A stretch of 64,000 nucleotides of DNA from Leptotrichia sp. oral taxon 215 str. W9775. Lineage in GTDB: Bacteria > Fusobacteriota > Fusobacteriia > Fusobacteriales > Leptotrichiaceae. The DNA is taken from NCBI RefSeq assembly GCF_000469505.1, contig NZ_KI272874.1, positions 1-64,000 on the forward strand, written 5' to 3'. The notes under the pieces were generated by a model. The model searched no databases. It had not been told where the DNA came from and was given only the letters and a program-made list of their open reading frames with translations. Of the stretch, positions 9,005 to 17,027 are shown piece by piece. Position 1 is the stretch's first letter; every line of letters begins with the position of its first letter. The translations under genes were made by a program, and so were the position numbers.

Positions 9005-9874
9005 ATGCCTAAAATTATTGATTTTAACTGCACTTTTCAATATTCTGCCGGAATAAATGAAAATGTGACAAAAAAACTTGACCTGAAATTTCCTGATGCA
9101 TATATGAAAAGGGAAACAATGGCTGAAATAGCTCTTGCAATTAAAGAATATGATGAAGCTACATTTTGCGAGCTTCCCTTCTGCCATACAGTTGAAGCCG
9201 AGTCAATTGGCGGACTTGTAAATTATGGTGATGAAAAGGCAGTACCAAGAGCAAAGGAATATATATGCACGAAACCTGAAGAAATACTTGAACTAAAAGA
9301 AATAGACTTTTCAACCGGAAGGATTTATGAAGTTCTGGAAGCCTGCAGAATCCTTGTGGAAAAAGGTGAAAATGTAGTTCTTGATGTGGCAGGACCTTTT
9401 ACTGTCATGAATGTTCTTATTGATCCTGTACATATTTTCAAGGCAATGAGGAAAAAGCCTGAACTTATGAAGGAAGTCTTCTGGAGATTGGGAAATGATG
9501 TATTAAAATACATTGAAGAAGCTTTAAAACGTGGAGTTACCATGATAAGCTATGCTGACTCGTCAGGAGGTGTAAATATTCTCGGTCCAAAAATGGCAGA
9601 ACAGGTTGTGGAAGATTTTACTTATGAATACTTGAAAAAAATGCAGGATTTAGTTCAGGATAAAGCTCTGGTTCTTCTATGTCCTAAAACAACATTTGCT
9701 CTTCTTGGTACTGAAAAAGCTGAATTTACTGATGTGGAACTTCCATCTTCCATGAGATACAGTGATGCGTGTGCATTTCTTGTGGGAAAGGAAACTTTTG
9801 CTGGCCAGATGTGCATTAAAAATATTAAATATGAGCTGAAAAGCGGTATATTCAAAGCAGTGAGACTTAAATAG
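9005..9874 (+). CDS. short UroD-fold methyltransferase variant without His-x-Cys
   Basis: At 289 residues it is about 50 shorter than its class B relative at 6099-7118. Shared blocks include CHTVEAESIGG and the DSSG strand (ISYADSSGG). Where the relative has VHICG, this protein has VLLCPK, losing the zinc His. The C-terminal segment with the distal Cys is missing and the chain ends soon after AGQMCIKN. It is therefore either a non-zinc partner subunit, an enzyme with a different metal site, or a decaying paralogue. The intact frame and a good GAAAGGAG site argue for function. It is the last gene of the operon before a strong terminator. Confidence 0.7.
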   Translation: MPKIIDFNCTFQYSAGINENVTKKLDLKFPDAYMKRETMAEIALAIKEYDEATFCELPFCHTVEAESIGGLVNYGDEKAVPRAKEYICTKPEEILELKEIDFSTGRIYEVLEACRILVEKGENVVLDVAGPFTVMNVLIDPVHIFKAMRKKPELMKEVFWRLGNDVLKYIEEALKRGVTMISYADSSGGVNILGPKMAEQVVEDFTYEYLKKMQDLVQDKALVLLCPKTTFALLGTEKAEFTDVELPSSMRYSDACAFLVGKETFAGQMCIKNIKYELKSGIFKAVRLK

Positions 9875-9905
9875 AAATATATGAAATATAGAAAAATATA
9901 TAAAT

Positions 9906-9950
9906 AAGACAGTTCTGAAGAGGATTTAATTCTTCATCGCTGTCTTTTTT
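9906..9950. terminator. bidirectional terminator
   Basis: AAGACAG (9906-9912) pairs with CTGTCTT (9940-9946), with an inner GAAGA/TCTTC helix and a T tract after it. It separates the corrinoid operon from the convergent TPR gene. Confidence 0.85.
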
Positions 9951-9972
9951 ATTCTGTTTATAAATCTATTTA

Positions 9973-10914
9973 TTATTTCTTCTTCATTTTAACAGTTTTT
10001 TTTACTTTTTTTCTTAACTGATTATAAGCCCATTCCACATATCCCATTGTTGAATTAAACAGATCATTATTTTCAGCAAAGGAAATAGCAAGTTCTTCTA
10101 TTGTAGCCGGTCTATATCCAAAGTCATTTATCTCTTCTAAAATATTATCTATTTTTCCTTCATAAACTAATTTAAAAAATTTTTTCGTGTCCTTGTTTCC
10201 TTCTTCAAGTTCTTTCAGATATTTAAGTGATTCCTTTAAATCTTTCTTTCTATAATAAAGTATTGAAAGGGGAAGAACCAGAGAAGTTTCAAAAGAATTA
10301 AACTTCTTGTAAAGCCTAACAGCTTTTTTATCGTTTTCAGTAACCGCATAAAGATACATTAGAGTATGTCTTACTCCTAAATTATCATTTTTACATAATT
10401 TTATCATGTCTTCACATTCAGAAATTGCAGTTGATAACATTCCACACTCCTTAAGAAATTTAGCATATTCAAACTTTATTCTCATATATGGACGTGTTTC
10501 AACCATTAACCAAAAACTCCCAATATTTTCTTTATCCATAAATCCTTTTTCTATCATAATTTTTTCGCCATGTTGTAATATTTTTTCAGTTCTTTCAATT
10601 AGGTCAATATAACTGTCTGCTTCTATTTCTGCAATAAAAAAAGCGGCATCTAAATTTTCCGGATTCAGTTTTAAGGATTTTTTTGCATACTTAAGAGATA
10701 AGGATAAATCTTCTGTCATTTTTGCAAGTTCATAAAAATCATCTGATGTTTTTGCAGTTCTTGCATCAAGTACAAAATTCATTTTCATTTTATTGTATTC
10801 TTTTATGAAGACCTGTATTAAGCTATCCATTTCATCTTCTGTTGTTTTTTCTGTTGTATTTGCTTCCAAAAATTTTTGAAGTGCCTTGTTCATTTTTTCT
10901 GTCTCTCTACTCAT
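9973..10914 (-). CDS. TPR-like conserved protein
   Basis: 313 residues, mostly helical. It has repeating pairs such as LSLKYAKKSLKLNPENLDAA and LKESLKYLKELEEG that fit tetratricopeptide-type repeats, and a very basic C-terminus (KKVKKTVKMKKK). There is no signal peptide or membrane segment, so it is probably cytoplasmic. TPR proteins are scaffolds, so no specific role can be given. The start is supported by GAGGTAGAAAAACTT before ATG. It stands alone, convergent with the corrinoid operon. Confidence 0.65.
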   Translation of the reverse strand: MSRETEKMNKALQKFLEANTTEKTTEDEMDSLIQVFIKEYNKMKMNFVLDARTAKTSDDFYELAKMTEDLSLSLKYAKKSLKLNPENLDAAFFIAEIEADSYIDLIERTEKILQHGEKIMIEKGFMDKENIGSFWLMVETRPYMRIKFEYAKFLKECGMLSTAISECEDMIKLCKNDNLGVRHTLMYLYAVTENDKKAVRLYKKFNSFETSLVLPLSILYYRKKDLKESLKYLKELEEGNKDTKKFFKLVYEGKIDNILEEINDFGYRPATIEELAISFAENNDLFNSTMGYVEWAYNQLRKKVKKTVKMKKK

Positions 10915-11092
10915 AAGTTTTTCTACCTCTATCTTTTTTTTTTATTATACCATAATTTTCCTGTTTCATTAACTATATTTCTTTTTTCTTATATTCATAT
11001 GCTATAATGTACAAAAATCTAAATAAAACGGAATGGGAAAATGTCAAACTGCACCTTAAAACTTGTAAGCATATGACAGGAAGGAGAAAACC

Positions 11093-12166
11093 ATGGTTAA
11101 ACCAAAAAAACTTAAAAAAGGGGACACAATAGCTGTAGTCAGTCTTTCAAGAGGGGTATTGGGGGAAGATCTTTGTAAACACAAGGTAAAAATGGGAACT
11201 GAAAGTCTTAAAAAAATGGGACTCAATGTAATTTTTATGCCTAATTCCCTAAAAGGTATAAAATATACGGAAGAGCATCCTGAAAAAAGGGCACAGGATT
11301 TAAAAGAAGCTTTTAAAAATCCTGATATTAATGGAATATTATGCGCTGTTGGCGGAATTGACGGATTTAAAATTTTTCCTTACCTAATGGAAGATGAAGA
11401 ATTTAAGAAAATAGTACTGGAAAATCCAAAAATCTTTACCGGTTTTTCTGATACTTCAGTACATCATATGATGTTTTATAGGCTAGGTCTTCAGACTTTT
11501 TACGGTCCTTCGTTTCTGACTGACATTGCAGAAACTGATAACAAAATGCTTCCCTATACTGAAAAATACTGGAATATTTATACAGGCAGCACTTTAAACG
11601 AAATAACTTCAAGCGACATATGGTACGAAGAAAGAACTGACTTTTCAGAAAAATCTATAGGTGTACCTAGAATATCCCATAAGGAAACTAAAGGATTTGA
11701 ACTGCTTCAGGGAAATGAAAATTTTAGCGGTAAACTACTTGGAGGATGTCTTGAAGCACTTTACAATATAATTTCGGGACACAGATTTAAGGAACAGAAG
11801 GAAATATGTGAAAAATATAATATCTTTCCATCTTCTGAAGAATGGAAGGATAAAATACTGTTTATTGAAACTTCTGAAGGAAAATCTTCTCCTGAAGAAT
11901 ACGAAAAGATGCTTAATACACTTAAAGAAAAAGTCAATTTTGATTCCTTAGGTGGTATTATTATTGGAAAACCTCAGAATGAAGTTTACTACGAAGAATA
12001 TAAAAAAATTCTATGTAAAGTTGTAAATAATCCCGACATTCCGATAGTTTACAATGTAAACTTTGGCCATGCCTACCCACGTTGTATTCTTCCTTATGGA
12101 GTAAATATTGAATATAGACACTCTGAAAAAAAATTCATTTTTAATGAACCTCTTTTTAGCGAGTAA
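11093..12166 (+). CDS. S66 family peptidase (LD-carboxypeptidase/MccF-like)
   Basis: 357 residues. S66 features: N-terminal KKGDTIAVVSLS, a CAVGGIDGFKIFPYL strand-turn, the nucleophile-type elbow FTGFSDTS near residue 120, the LLGGCLE glutamate block near 217, and FGHAYPR near 324 supplying a His. Family members either cleave L,D-peptide bonds in peptidoglycan recycling (LdcA) or detoxify microcin C-type conjugates (MccF). Length and sequence do not discriminate. A TATAAT (11003-11008) lies upstream and AAGGAG precedes the ATG. Monocistronic. Confidence 0.8.
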   Translation: MVKPKKLKKGDTIAVVSLSRGVLGEDLCKHKVKMGTESLKKMGLNVIFMPNSLKGIKYTEEHPEKRAQDLKEAFKNPDINGILCAVGGIDGFKIFPYLMEDEEFKKIVLENPKIFTGFSDTSVHHMMFYRLGLQTFYGPSFLTDIAETDNKMLPYTEKYWNIYTGSTLNEITSSDIWYEERTDFSEKSIGVPRISHKETKGFELLQGNENFSGKLLGGCLEALYNIISGHRFKEQKEICEKYNIFPSSEEWKDKILFIETSEGKSSPEEYEKMLNTLKEKVNFDSLGGIIIGKPQNEVYYEEYKKILCKVVNNPDIPIVYNVNFGHAYPRCILPYGVNIEYRHSEKKFIFNEPLFSE

Positions 12167-12190
12167 AAGTGATAGCTCTATCTTCTTTTT
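12165..12190 (+). terminator. short terminator
   Basis: GATAG-CT-CTATC (12171-12182), flanked by an A-rich and a T-rich arm, follows the S66 peptidase stop at once. The stem is short, hence modest confidence. Confidence 0.5.
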
Positions 12191-12292
12191 TATTCCCACT
12201 TTTTTGAATATGTTATAAAAATATGGTTATTCTCATATTTCTTTAAGATTACAGTGATATAATATACAAAAAATAAATTCAGGAGGTCTCTT

Positions 12293-12775
12293 ATGAAAAA
12301 AATTATTACATTATCAATATTATCACTTGCAATTGCAGGAGTTTTAAATGCAACTACAGTAAAGGTAGGAAATAATATAAAAGTAACTGCACCTGGATCA
12401 ACTTCTGTAAATGTTTCAAAAAATGGAAATGTAAAGGTGAACACAGGAAAAGTAAGTTCAGGAACTAAAAATGGAAACGGGGCTACATCTAAAAGTGGAA
12501 AAAGTATTTCAGTAAGCGGTACTTCACAGACAAAAACTATAACTGCAAACGGTGGAAACGTTTATGTATCAGGAACTGATAATAATATAACTATCAGAGG
12601 AAATGCTTCATTGGTAAGTGTTTCAGGTAGTGATAACAAAGTATATGTTGATTCAGTTTCTCAAGTTACAGTATCAGGGGTAGATAATAAAGTTTACTAC
12701 AAAACAAGCCCTACCAAATCAGGAAAACCATCTATTTCAACTACCGGAGTCGATAATTCAGTTTCAAAAAAATAG
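12293..12775 (+). CDS. secreted DUF3060 protein
   Basis: 160 residues with a signal peptide (IITLSILSLAIAGVLNA). A low-complexity Gly/Ser/Thr/Asn/Lys region follows, then repeated strands of the type VSGTDNNITIRG, VSGSDNKVYVDS and VSGVDNKVYYK. This [V-S/T-G-x-x-N-x-(V/I)] periodicity is the DUF3060 pattern and suggests a small parallel beta-roll outside the cytoplasm. Function is unknown. An AGGAGGT site precedes ATG, and a long hairpin terminator follows the stop. Confidence 0.75.
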   Translation: MKKIITLSILSLAIAGVLNATTVKVGNNIKVTAPGSTSVNVSKNGNVKVNTGKVSSGTKNGNGATSKSGKSISVSGTSQTKTITANGGNVYVSGTDNNITIRGNASLVSVSGSDNKVYVDSVSQVTVSGVDNKVYYKTSPTKSGKPSISTTGVDNSVSKK

Positions 12776-12788
12776 AATTTTACAATAA

Positions 12789-12860
12789 AAAAAGAACTGT
12801 TCAGACAGGAAAACTAAATTGCTTTTAACTTTATTTTCCATATCTGATATAGTTCTTTTT
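12789..12860. terminator. long hairpin terminator
   Basis: AAAAAGAACT (12789-12798) pairs with AGTTCTTTTT (12851-12860), with further inner pairing (TCAGA/TCTGA). A-rich and T-rich flanks make it usable in both directions, for DUF3060 and for the convergent phosphoesterase. Confidence 0.8.
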
Positions 12861-12911
12861 GTTTATTCTTTTTCAATACATTTCTTTAACAAAATAAAAT
12901 GCTGCTGTAAT

Positions 12912-13361
12912 TTATTTTAATTTTTTCTGCTCAAACTTTTTCCCGTTATAAATTACATATTTCTTATCCTGCAATGCTCCCGGATTTAAATATATGATAT
13001 TATTTTTTTCATTCATATATTCCCTGTGAGTGTGGCCAAAAATGCATATATCAGCTTCCACTTCTTCAGCTTTTGCTTCTATTTCCCTCATAGTACTCTT
13101 TACACCGTAAAGATGCCCATGTGTAAGAAATACTTTTTTACCATTTAATTCAAATATTTCAGTATCTTTTGTATCGTAATCGTAATAGTCAGTATTTCCT
13201 TTCACTATCTTAAAAGGAATTTCACTGTAGATTAACGCCATATCCATGGCATCTGTACTATGATCCCCTGCAAAAATTACCATTTCAGGTTCTTCCAGAT
13301 TCATTACCTTCTGAAAATAATCAAGTCTTGTATGACTGTCTGAACAAATCAGAACTTTCAT
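12912..13361 (-). CDS. YfcE/MJ0936-type metallophosphoesterase
   Basis: 149 residues containing the full set of calcineurin-like phosphodiesterase motifs: SDSH near residue 9, AGDHS, KGNTDY, LTHGH and FGHTHRE. These residues bind two divalent metals. Relatives hydrolyse phosphodiesters in vitro; physiological substrates are mostly unknown. Length is typical for the minimal family. GGGAGGAAAA precedes the start. It may be co-transcribed with no other gene, since the USP gene to its right has its own leader. Confidence 0.85.
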   Translation of the reverse strand: MKVLICSDSHTRLDYFQKVMNLEEPEMVIFAGDHSTDAMDMALIYSEIPFKIVKGNTDYYDYDTKDTEIFELNGKKVFLTHGHLYGVKSTMREIEAKAEEVEADICIFGHTHREYMNEKNNIIYLNPGALQDKKYVIYNGKKFEQKKLK

Positions 13362-13420
13362 TTATTTTTCCTCCCTGCATTGTAAAAAACTTATTTCCCT
13401 ATTTTAAACATGGCATAATT

Positions 13421-14185
13421 TTATACTAGGAATATTGGTACATCAAGATTTTCCAGCAATCTTATTCCAAGTTTTCCTGTAATTCTTTCCACCATTACTG
13501 TATATCTCAAATCTCCCATTAAAACAAGGTCATAGTTTTTTGACTCTGCCATTATTGTTTTGAAGGTATCCCCTTCCCTTAAAATCAGTTTATAGTTATC
13601 TCCAAATCTTTCACTTAATTTCTGATTTGACTCATCTTCCTCAACATTTACCCTTAATACATCAACCTTCTGTTCATCAAACATGTAGAAGAATGTAAAT
13701 AATGTTTTGTTTGCATTGTAGGCTCCGTCATCAAGCAGAAGAAGATTGTCAAGTTTAAAATCTTTTCTGTTTGGAAGCACTATAACAGGTTTGTAGATAC
13801 TTCTCAGAAGCTCCTTCATATACGGACTTATTTTTTCATTTTTTACAGTTACTATTAAATCATATTTTTTAAGTTCTTCTAAAGCAATTTCAGCTGATTC
13901 CCCTTCTTTAGTATAAACTCTTGAAAATTCCTTTTCCAGAGGTTCCTTTATCTTTTCAAAAGTTTTGTTTTCAATGTCCCTGAATTCCTTATATGCAAAA
14001 TTTGTTCCCAGATTTATCCCTATTCCTTCCACAGTCACAGGGAAAACATCATATTTAAGAATATCTTTTACATAAATAGCATCCACTTTTACATTGTATC
14101 TTTTCTTAAACACCTTGGCAAACTCCACCAAAGGTTCAACTTCATTTTCTGCTGATACTAAAAATAACGCCCTTTTCAATAACAT
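13421..14185 (-). CDS. tandem universal-stress-protein (UspA-like) protein
   Basis: About 254 residues, read as two UspA-like half-domains. The first starts LLKRALFLVSAENEVEPLVEFA; it ends at VIVLPNR. The second starts LDNLLLLDDGAYNANKTLFTF and ends at LENLDVPIFLV, the usual last strand. The classic G-2x-G-9x-G-S/T nucleotide motif is not obvious, so ATP binding is doubtful. An upstream GTG at 14194 is in frame, but AAGGAG is spaced for the ATG at 14185. The gene precedes the phosphoesterase but is separated from it by 59 bases. Confidence 0.7.
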   Translation of the reverse strand: MLLKRALFLVSAENEVEPLVEFAKVFKKRYNVKVDAIYVKDILKYDVFPVTVEGIGINLGTNFAYKEFRDIENKTFEKIKEPLEKEFSRVYTKEGESAEIALEELKKYDLIVTVKNEKISPYMKELLRSIYKPVIVLPNRKDFKLDNLLLLDDGAYNANKTLFTFFYMFDEQKVDVLRVNVEEDESNQKLSERFGDNYKLILREGDTFKTIMAESKNYDLVLMGDLRYTVMVERITGKLGIRLLENLDVPIFLV

Positions 14186-14323
14186 CTGAATCACTCCTTC
14201 TGTTCTTTTTCATAATATATATTTTTATAATATTATTTTTCTGAATCCTGCCACTTTTAAAAGACTTATTTTAAAAATACTGATTTACACTAGTTTTTCT
14301 ATTTATTCTTTTTACAGTTTTAC

Positions 14324-16906
14324 TTACTTTTTTTCTTCCAGTTCACTTTCAGAAGTAATTTTTACAGTTGAAGCAACTTTTTCATTGTTTCTTACCTTCA
14401 TAATTCTTACTCCTGCTGTTGATCTTCCAATTACTGATATTGAATCTACCCTTGTTCTTATAAGAGTTCCTTCCGATGTAATAAGCATTACTTCTGTTTC
14501 ATTGTCTACTATTTTTACATCAACTATTTTTCCTGTTTTTTCATTCATTTTCAGGTTGATTATTCCTTTTCCGCCTCTTGACTGAACTCTGTACTCACCA
14601 AGTTTAGTTCTTTTTCCATATCCTTCTTCAGTTACTGTCAGAACACTCAGTTTATTGAATTCTTCTTCACCTATTGCCGGATCAATAATTGCGGCCGCAA
14701 CTACAATATCATCTTTTCTAAGATCTATTCCCTTCACTCCTGCAGCAGTTCTTCCCATACTTCTTACATCTTCTTCAGAGAATCTTATTGCAACTCCGTT
14801 TCTTGTAGCTATAAAGATTTCATTCTTATGATTTCCACTTGTAAGACCTATGTAAGTAAGCTCATCTTCTCCATTCAGTGTAAGCGCTCTTATTCCTGCC
14901 TTATTTATATTTGCAAACAGTGTCAGGTCAGTTTTCTTAACTTTTCCGTCTCTTGTAATGAAGAACAGTTTTCTATTTTCTTCAAATTCACGCACTTTTA
15001 TTACAATACTTACCTTTTCATCATTAGAAAGCTTGATAAGGTTGCTTATCAGCTTACCTCTTGCCTGCTTTCCTGATTCAGGTATTTCATAGACCTTCAT
15101 GCTGAATACTTTTCCTTTTGTTGTAAATATAAGCAATGTATCCAAATTTTTAGCAATGTACATGTCTTTTATAACATCATCTTCCACAGTGTTTGTAGCA
15201 TTTACTCCTACTCCACCTCTTCTCTGTGAATGATAAGTATCAGTTGCCACTCTCTTTACATATCCCTTTTCAGTCAATGTAACTACAACATCTTCATCCT
15301 TTATCAGATCTTCAATTCCAATTTCAACTCTCTGTTTTCTTATTTCAGTTCTTCTCTTATCACCGAAATCTTCCTTAAGTTTCATTGTCTCTTCCTTTAT
15401 TATCTGATATTTTCTCGCATCGTCAGCCAGTATTGCCTTCAGGTCTGCAATTAAAAGCATAAGTTCATTGTATTCCTGATCTATCTTATCTCTTTCCAGT
15501 CCTGTCAGCCTCTGCAGTCTCATATCCAGTATTGCCCTTGCCTGAATTTCTGTAAATCCAAAGCTTTTCATTAGCTCTTCCCTTGCAATATTTGCATCTC
15601 TTGAAGCTCTTATTATTCTAATTACTTCATCTATATTATCAAGAGCTATTCTAAACCCTTCCAATATATGTGCCCTTGCTTCAGCCTTGTTCAGTTCAAA
15701 TTGAACCCTTCTTGTAATTACAGTATATCTATGTTTTAAATAATTTTCAAGTATTTGTTTTAAATTTAATACTTTTGGGGTATTATCCACAAGTGCAAGC
15801 ATTATTACACCAAATGTATTCTGTAAATCAGTATATTTGTAAAGGCTGTTTAATATAAGTTCACTTTCTTCACCTTTCTTAAGCTCAATAACAACCCTTA
15901 TTCCTTCCCTGTCTGATTCATCCCTAAGGTCAGAAATTCCTGTAAGTTTTTTCTGTCTTACAAGGTCGGCAATTTTTTCTATAAGTCTTGCCTTATTTAC
16001 CTGATAAGGAAGTTCTGAAACAATAATCGACTCTTTTCCTGTCTTTGATGTTTCAACATCAATTTTTGCCGCAACTTTTATTTTTCCTCTTCCTGTTTTG
16101 TAAGCATCTATTATTCCCTGTCTTCCATTTATTATTGCTCCTGTAGGAAAATCAGGACCTTTTATGTGAGTCATCAGTTCATCTATAGTTATTTCAGGAT
16201 TATCAACCATGGCTATTATTCCGTCACATACTTCATTCAGGTTATGCGGAGGTATATTTGTAGCCATTCCTACCGCAATTCCCGTTGCTCCGTTTAAAAG
16301 AAGGTTAGGCAGCTTTGCAGGAAGCACCGTAGGCTCATCCAGACTTTCATCAAAGTTTTTTCTGTAATCAATAGTGTCCTTGTTTATATCTGCAAGTAAT
16401 TCATCTGTTATTTTTGCCATTCTTGCTTCAGTATATCTCATTGCCGCAGCTTCATCACCGTCGACAGAACCAAAGTTTCCATGCCCGTCAACAAGTTCGT
16501 ATCTCATGTTAAAATCCTGTGCCATTCTTACCATTGCACCGTATACGGCACTGTCTCCATGAGGGTGATACTTACCAAGAACGTCTCCGACGATTCTGGC
16601 AGACTTTTTAAATGGAGCCTTGTGAGTCATTCCCATGTCATTCATTGCAAACAGAATTCTTCTATGTACAGGTTTAAGCCCGTCACGTACATCAGGAAGT
16701 GCCCTGCTCACAATAACGCTCATTGAATAATCCAGATATGCTGATTTTATTTCATCTTCTATATATACGTTACTTTCATTAGAAAGATCAGTAGCCTTTG
16801 TCATTCCTTCCACAGTTATTTCCCTGTCATCATTTTCATCTGATTCATCAGTGACATCTTCTATTTCATCTTCTCTTTCGTCATCATCATAAAAATTATC
16901 CGACAT
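14324..16906 (-). CDS. gyrA: DNA gyrase subunit A
   Basis: 860 residues. The breakage-reunion domain is clear: KPVHRRILFAMNDMG, GKYHPHGDSAVYG and the catalytic Tyr158 in MRYTEARM. The C-terminal beta-pinwheel has QRRGGVG and QSRGGKG boxes. Relative to E. coli (Tyr122) the N-terminus carries about 36 extra, strongly acidic residues (many Asp/Glu in positions 6-31). Ser119 corresponds to E. coli Ser83 and Gly123 to Asp87. The start is supported by GGAAGTG seven bases upstream. It follows gyrB on the same strand (121-base gap) near oriC. Confidence 0.97.
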   Translation of the reverse strand: MSDNFYDDDEREDEIEDVTDESDENDDREITVEGMTKATDLSNESNVYIEDEIKSAYLDYSMSVIVSRALPDVRDGLKPVHRRILFAMNDMGMTHKAPFKKSARIVGDVLGKYHPHGDSAVYGAMVRMAQDFNMRYELVDGHGNFGSVDGDEAAAMRYTEARMAKITDELLADINKDTIDYRKNFDESLDEPTVLPAKLPNLLLNGATGIAVGMATNIPPHNLNEVCDGIIAMVDNPEITIDELMTHIKGPDFPTGAIINGRQGIIDAYKTGRGKIKVAAKIDVETSKTGKESIIVSELPYQVNKARLIEKIADLVRQKKLTGISDLRDESDREGIRVVIELKKGEESELILNSLYKYTDLQNTFGVIMLALVDNTPKVLNLKQILENYLKHRYTVITRRVQFELNKAEARAHILEGFRIALDNIDEVIRIIRASRDANIAREELMKSFGFTEIQARAILDMRLQRLTGLERDKIDQEYNELMLLIADLKAILADDARKYQIIKEETMKLKEDFGDKRRTEIRKQRVEIGIEDLIKDEDVVVTLTEKGYVKRVATDTYHSQRRGGVGVNATNTVEDDVIKDMYIAKNLDTLLIFTTKGKVFSMKVYEIPESGKQARGKLISNLIKLSNDEKVSIVIKVREFEENRKLFFITRDGKVKKTDLTLFANINKAGIRALTLNGEDELTYIGLTSGNHKNEIFIATRNGVAIRFSEEDVRSMGRTAAGVKGIDLRKDDIVVAAAIIDPAIGEEEFNKLSVLTVTEEGYGKRTKLGEYRVQSRGGKGIINLKMNEKTGKIVDVKIVDNETEVMLITSEGTLIRTRVDSISVIGRSTAGVRIMKVRNNEKVASTVKITSESELEEKK

Positions 16907-17027
16907 TATATCACTTCCGTATAACTCCAGAAAATCATAAATATTTCTCCGTGATTATCTTTTTTAAGTTATACTTCTCCTTTCATTTTATTTTCCAGTT
17001 CATATATTTTTACAGGCTTATTCACAA

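Noticed and set aside
16536..16538. Gly at the position of E. coli GyrA Asp87, a known quinolone-resistance site
   Set aside because: Susceptible Fusobacterium is known to have Gly at the equivalent position (Gly83), and the key Ser (Ser119 here) is intact, so this is probably wild type for the lineage.
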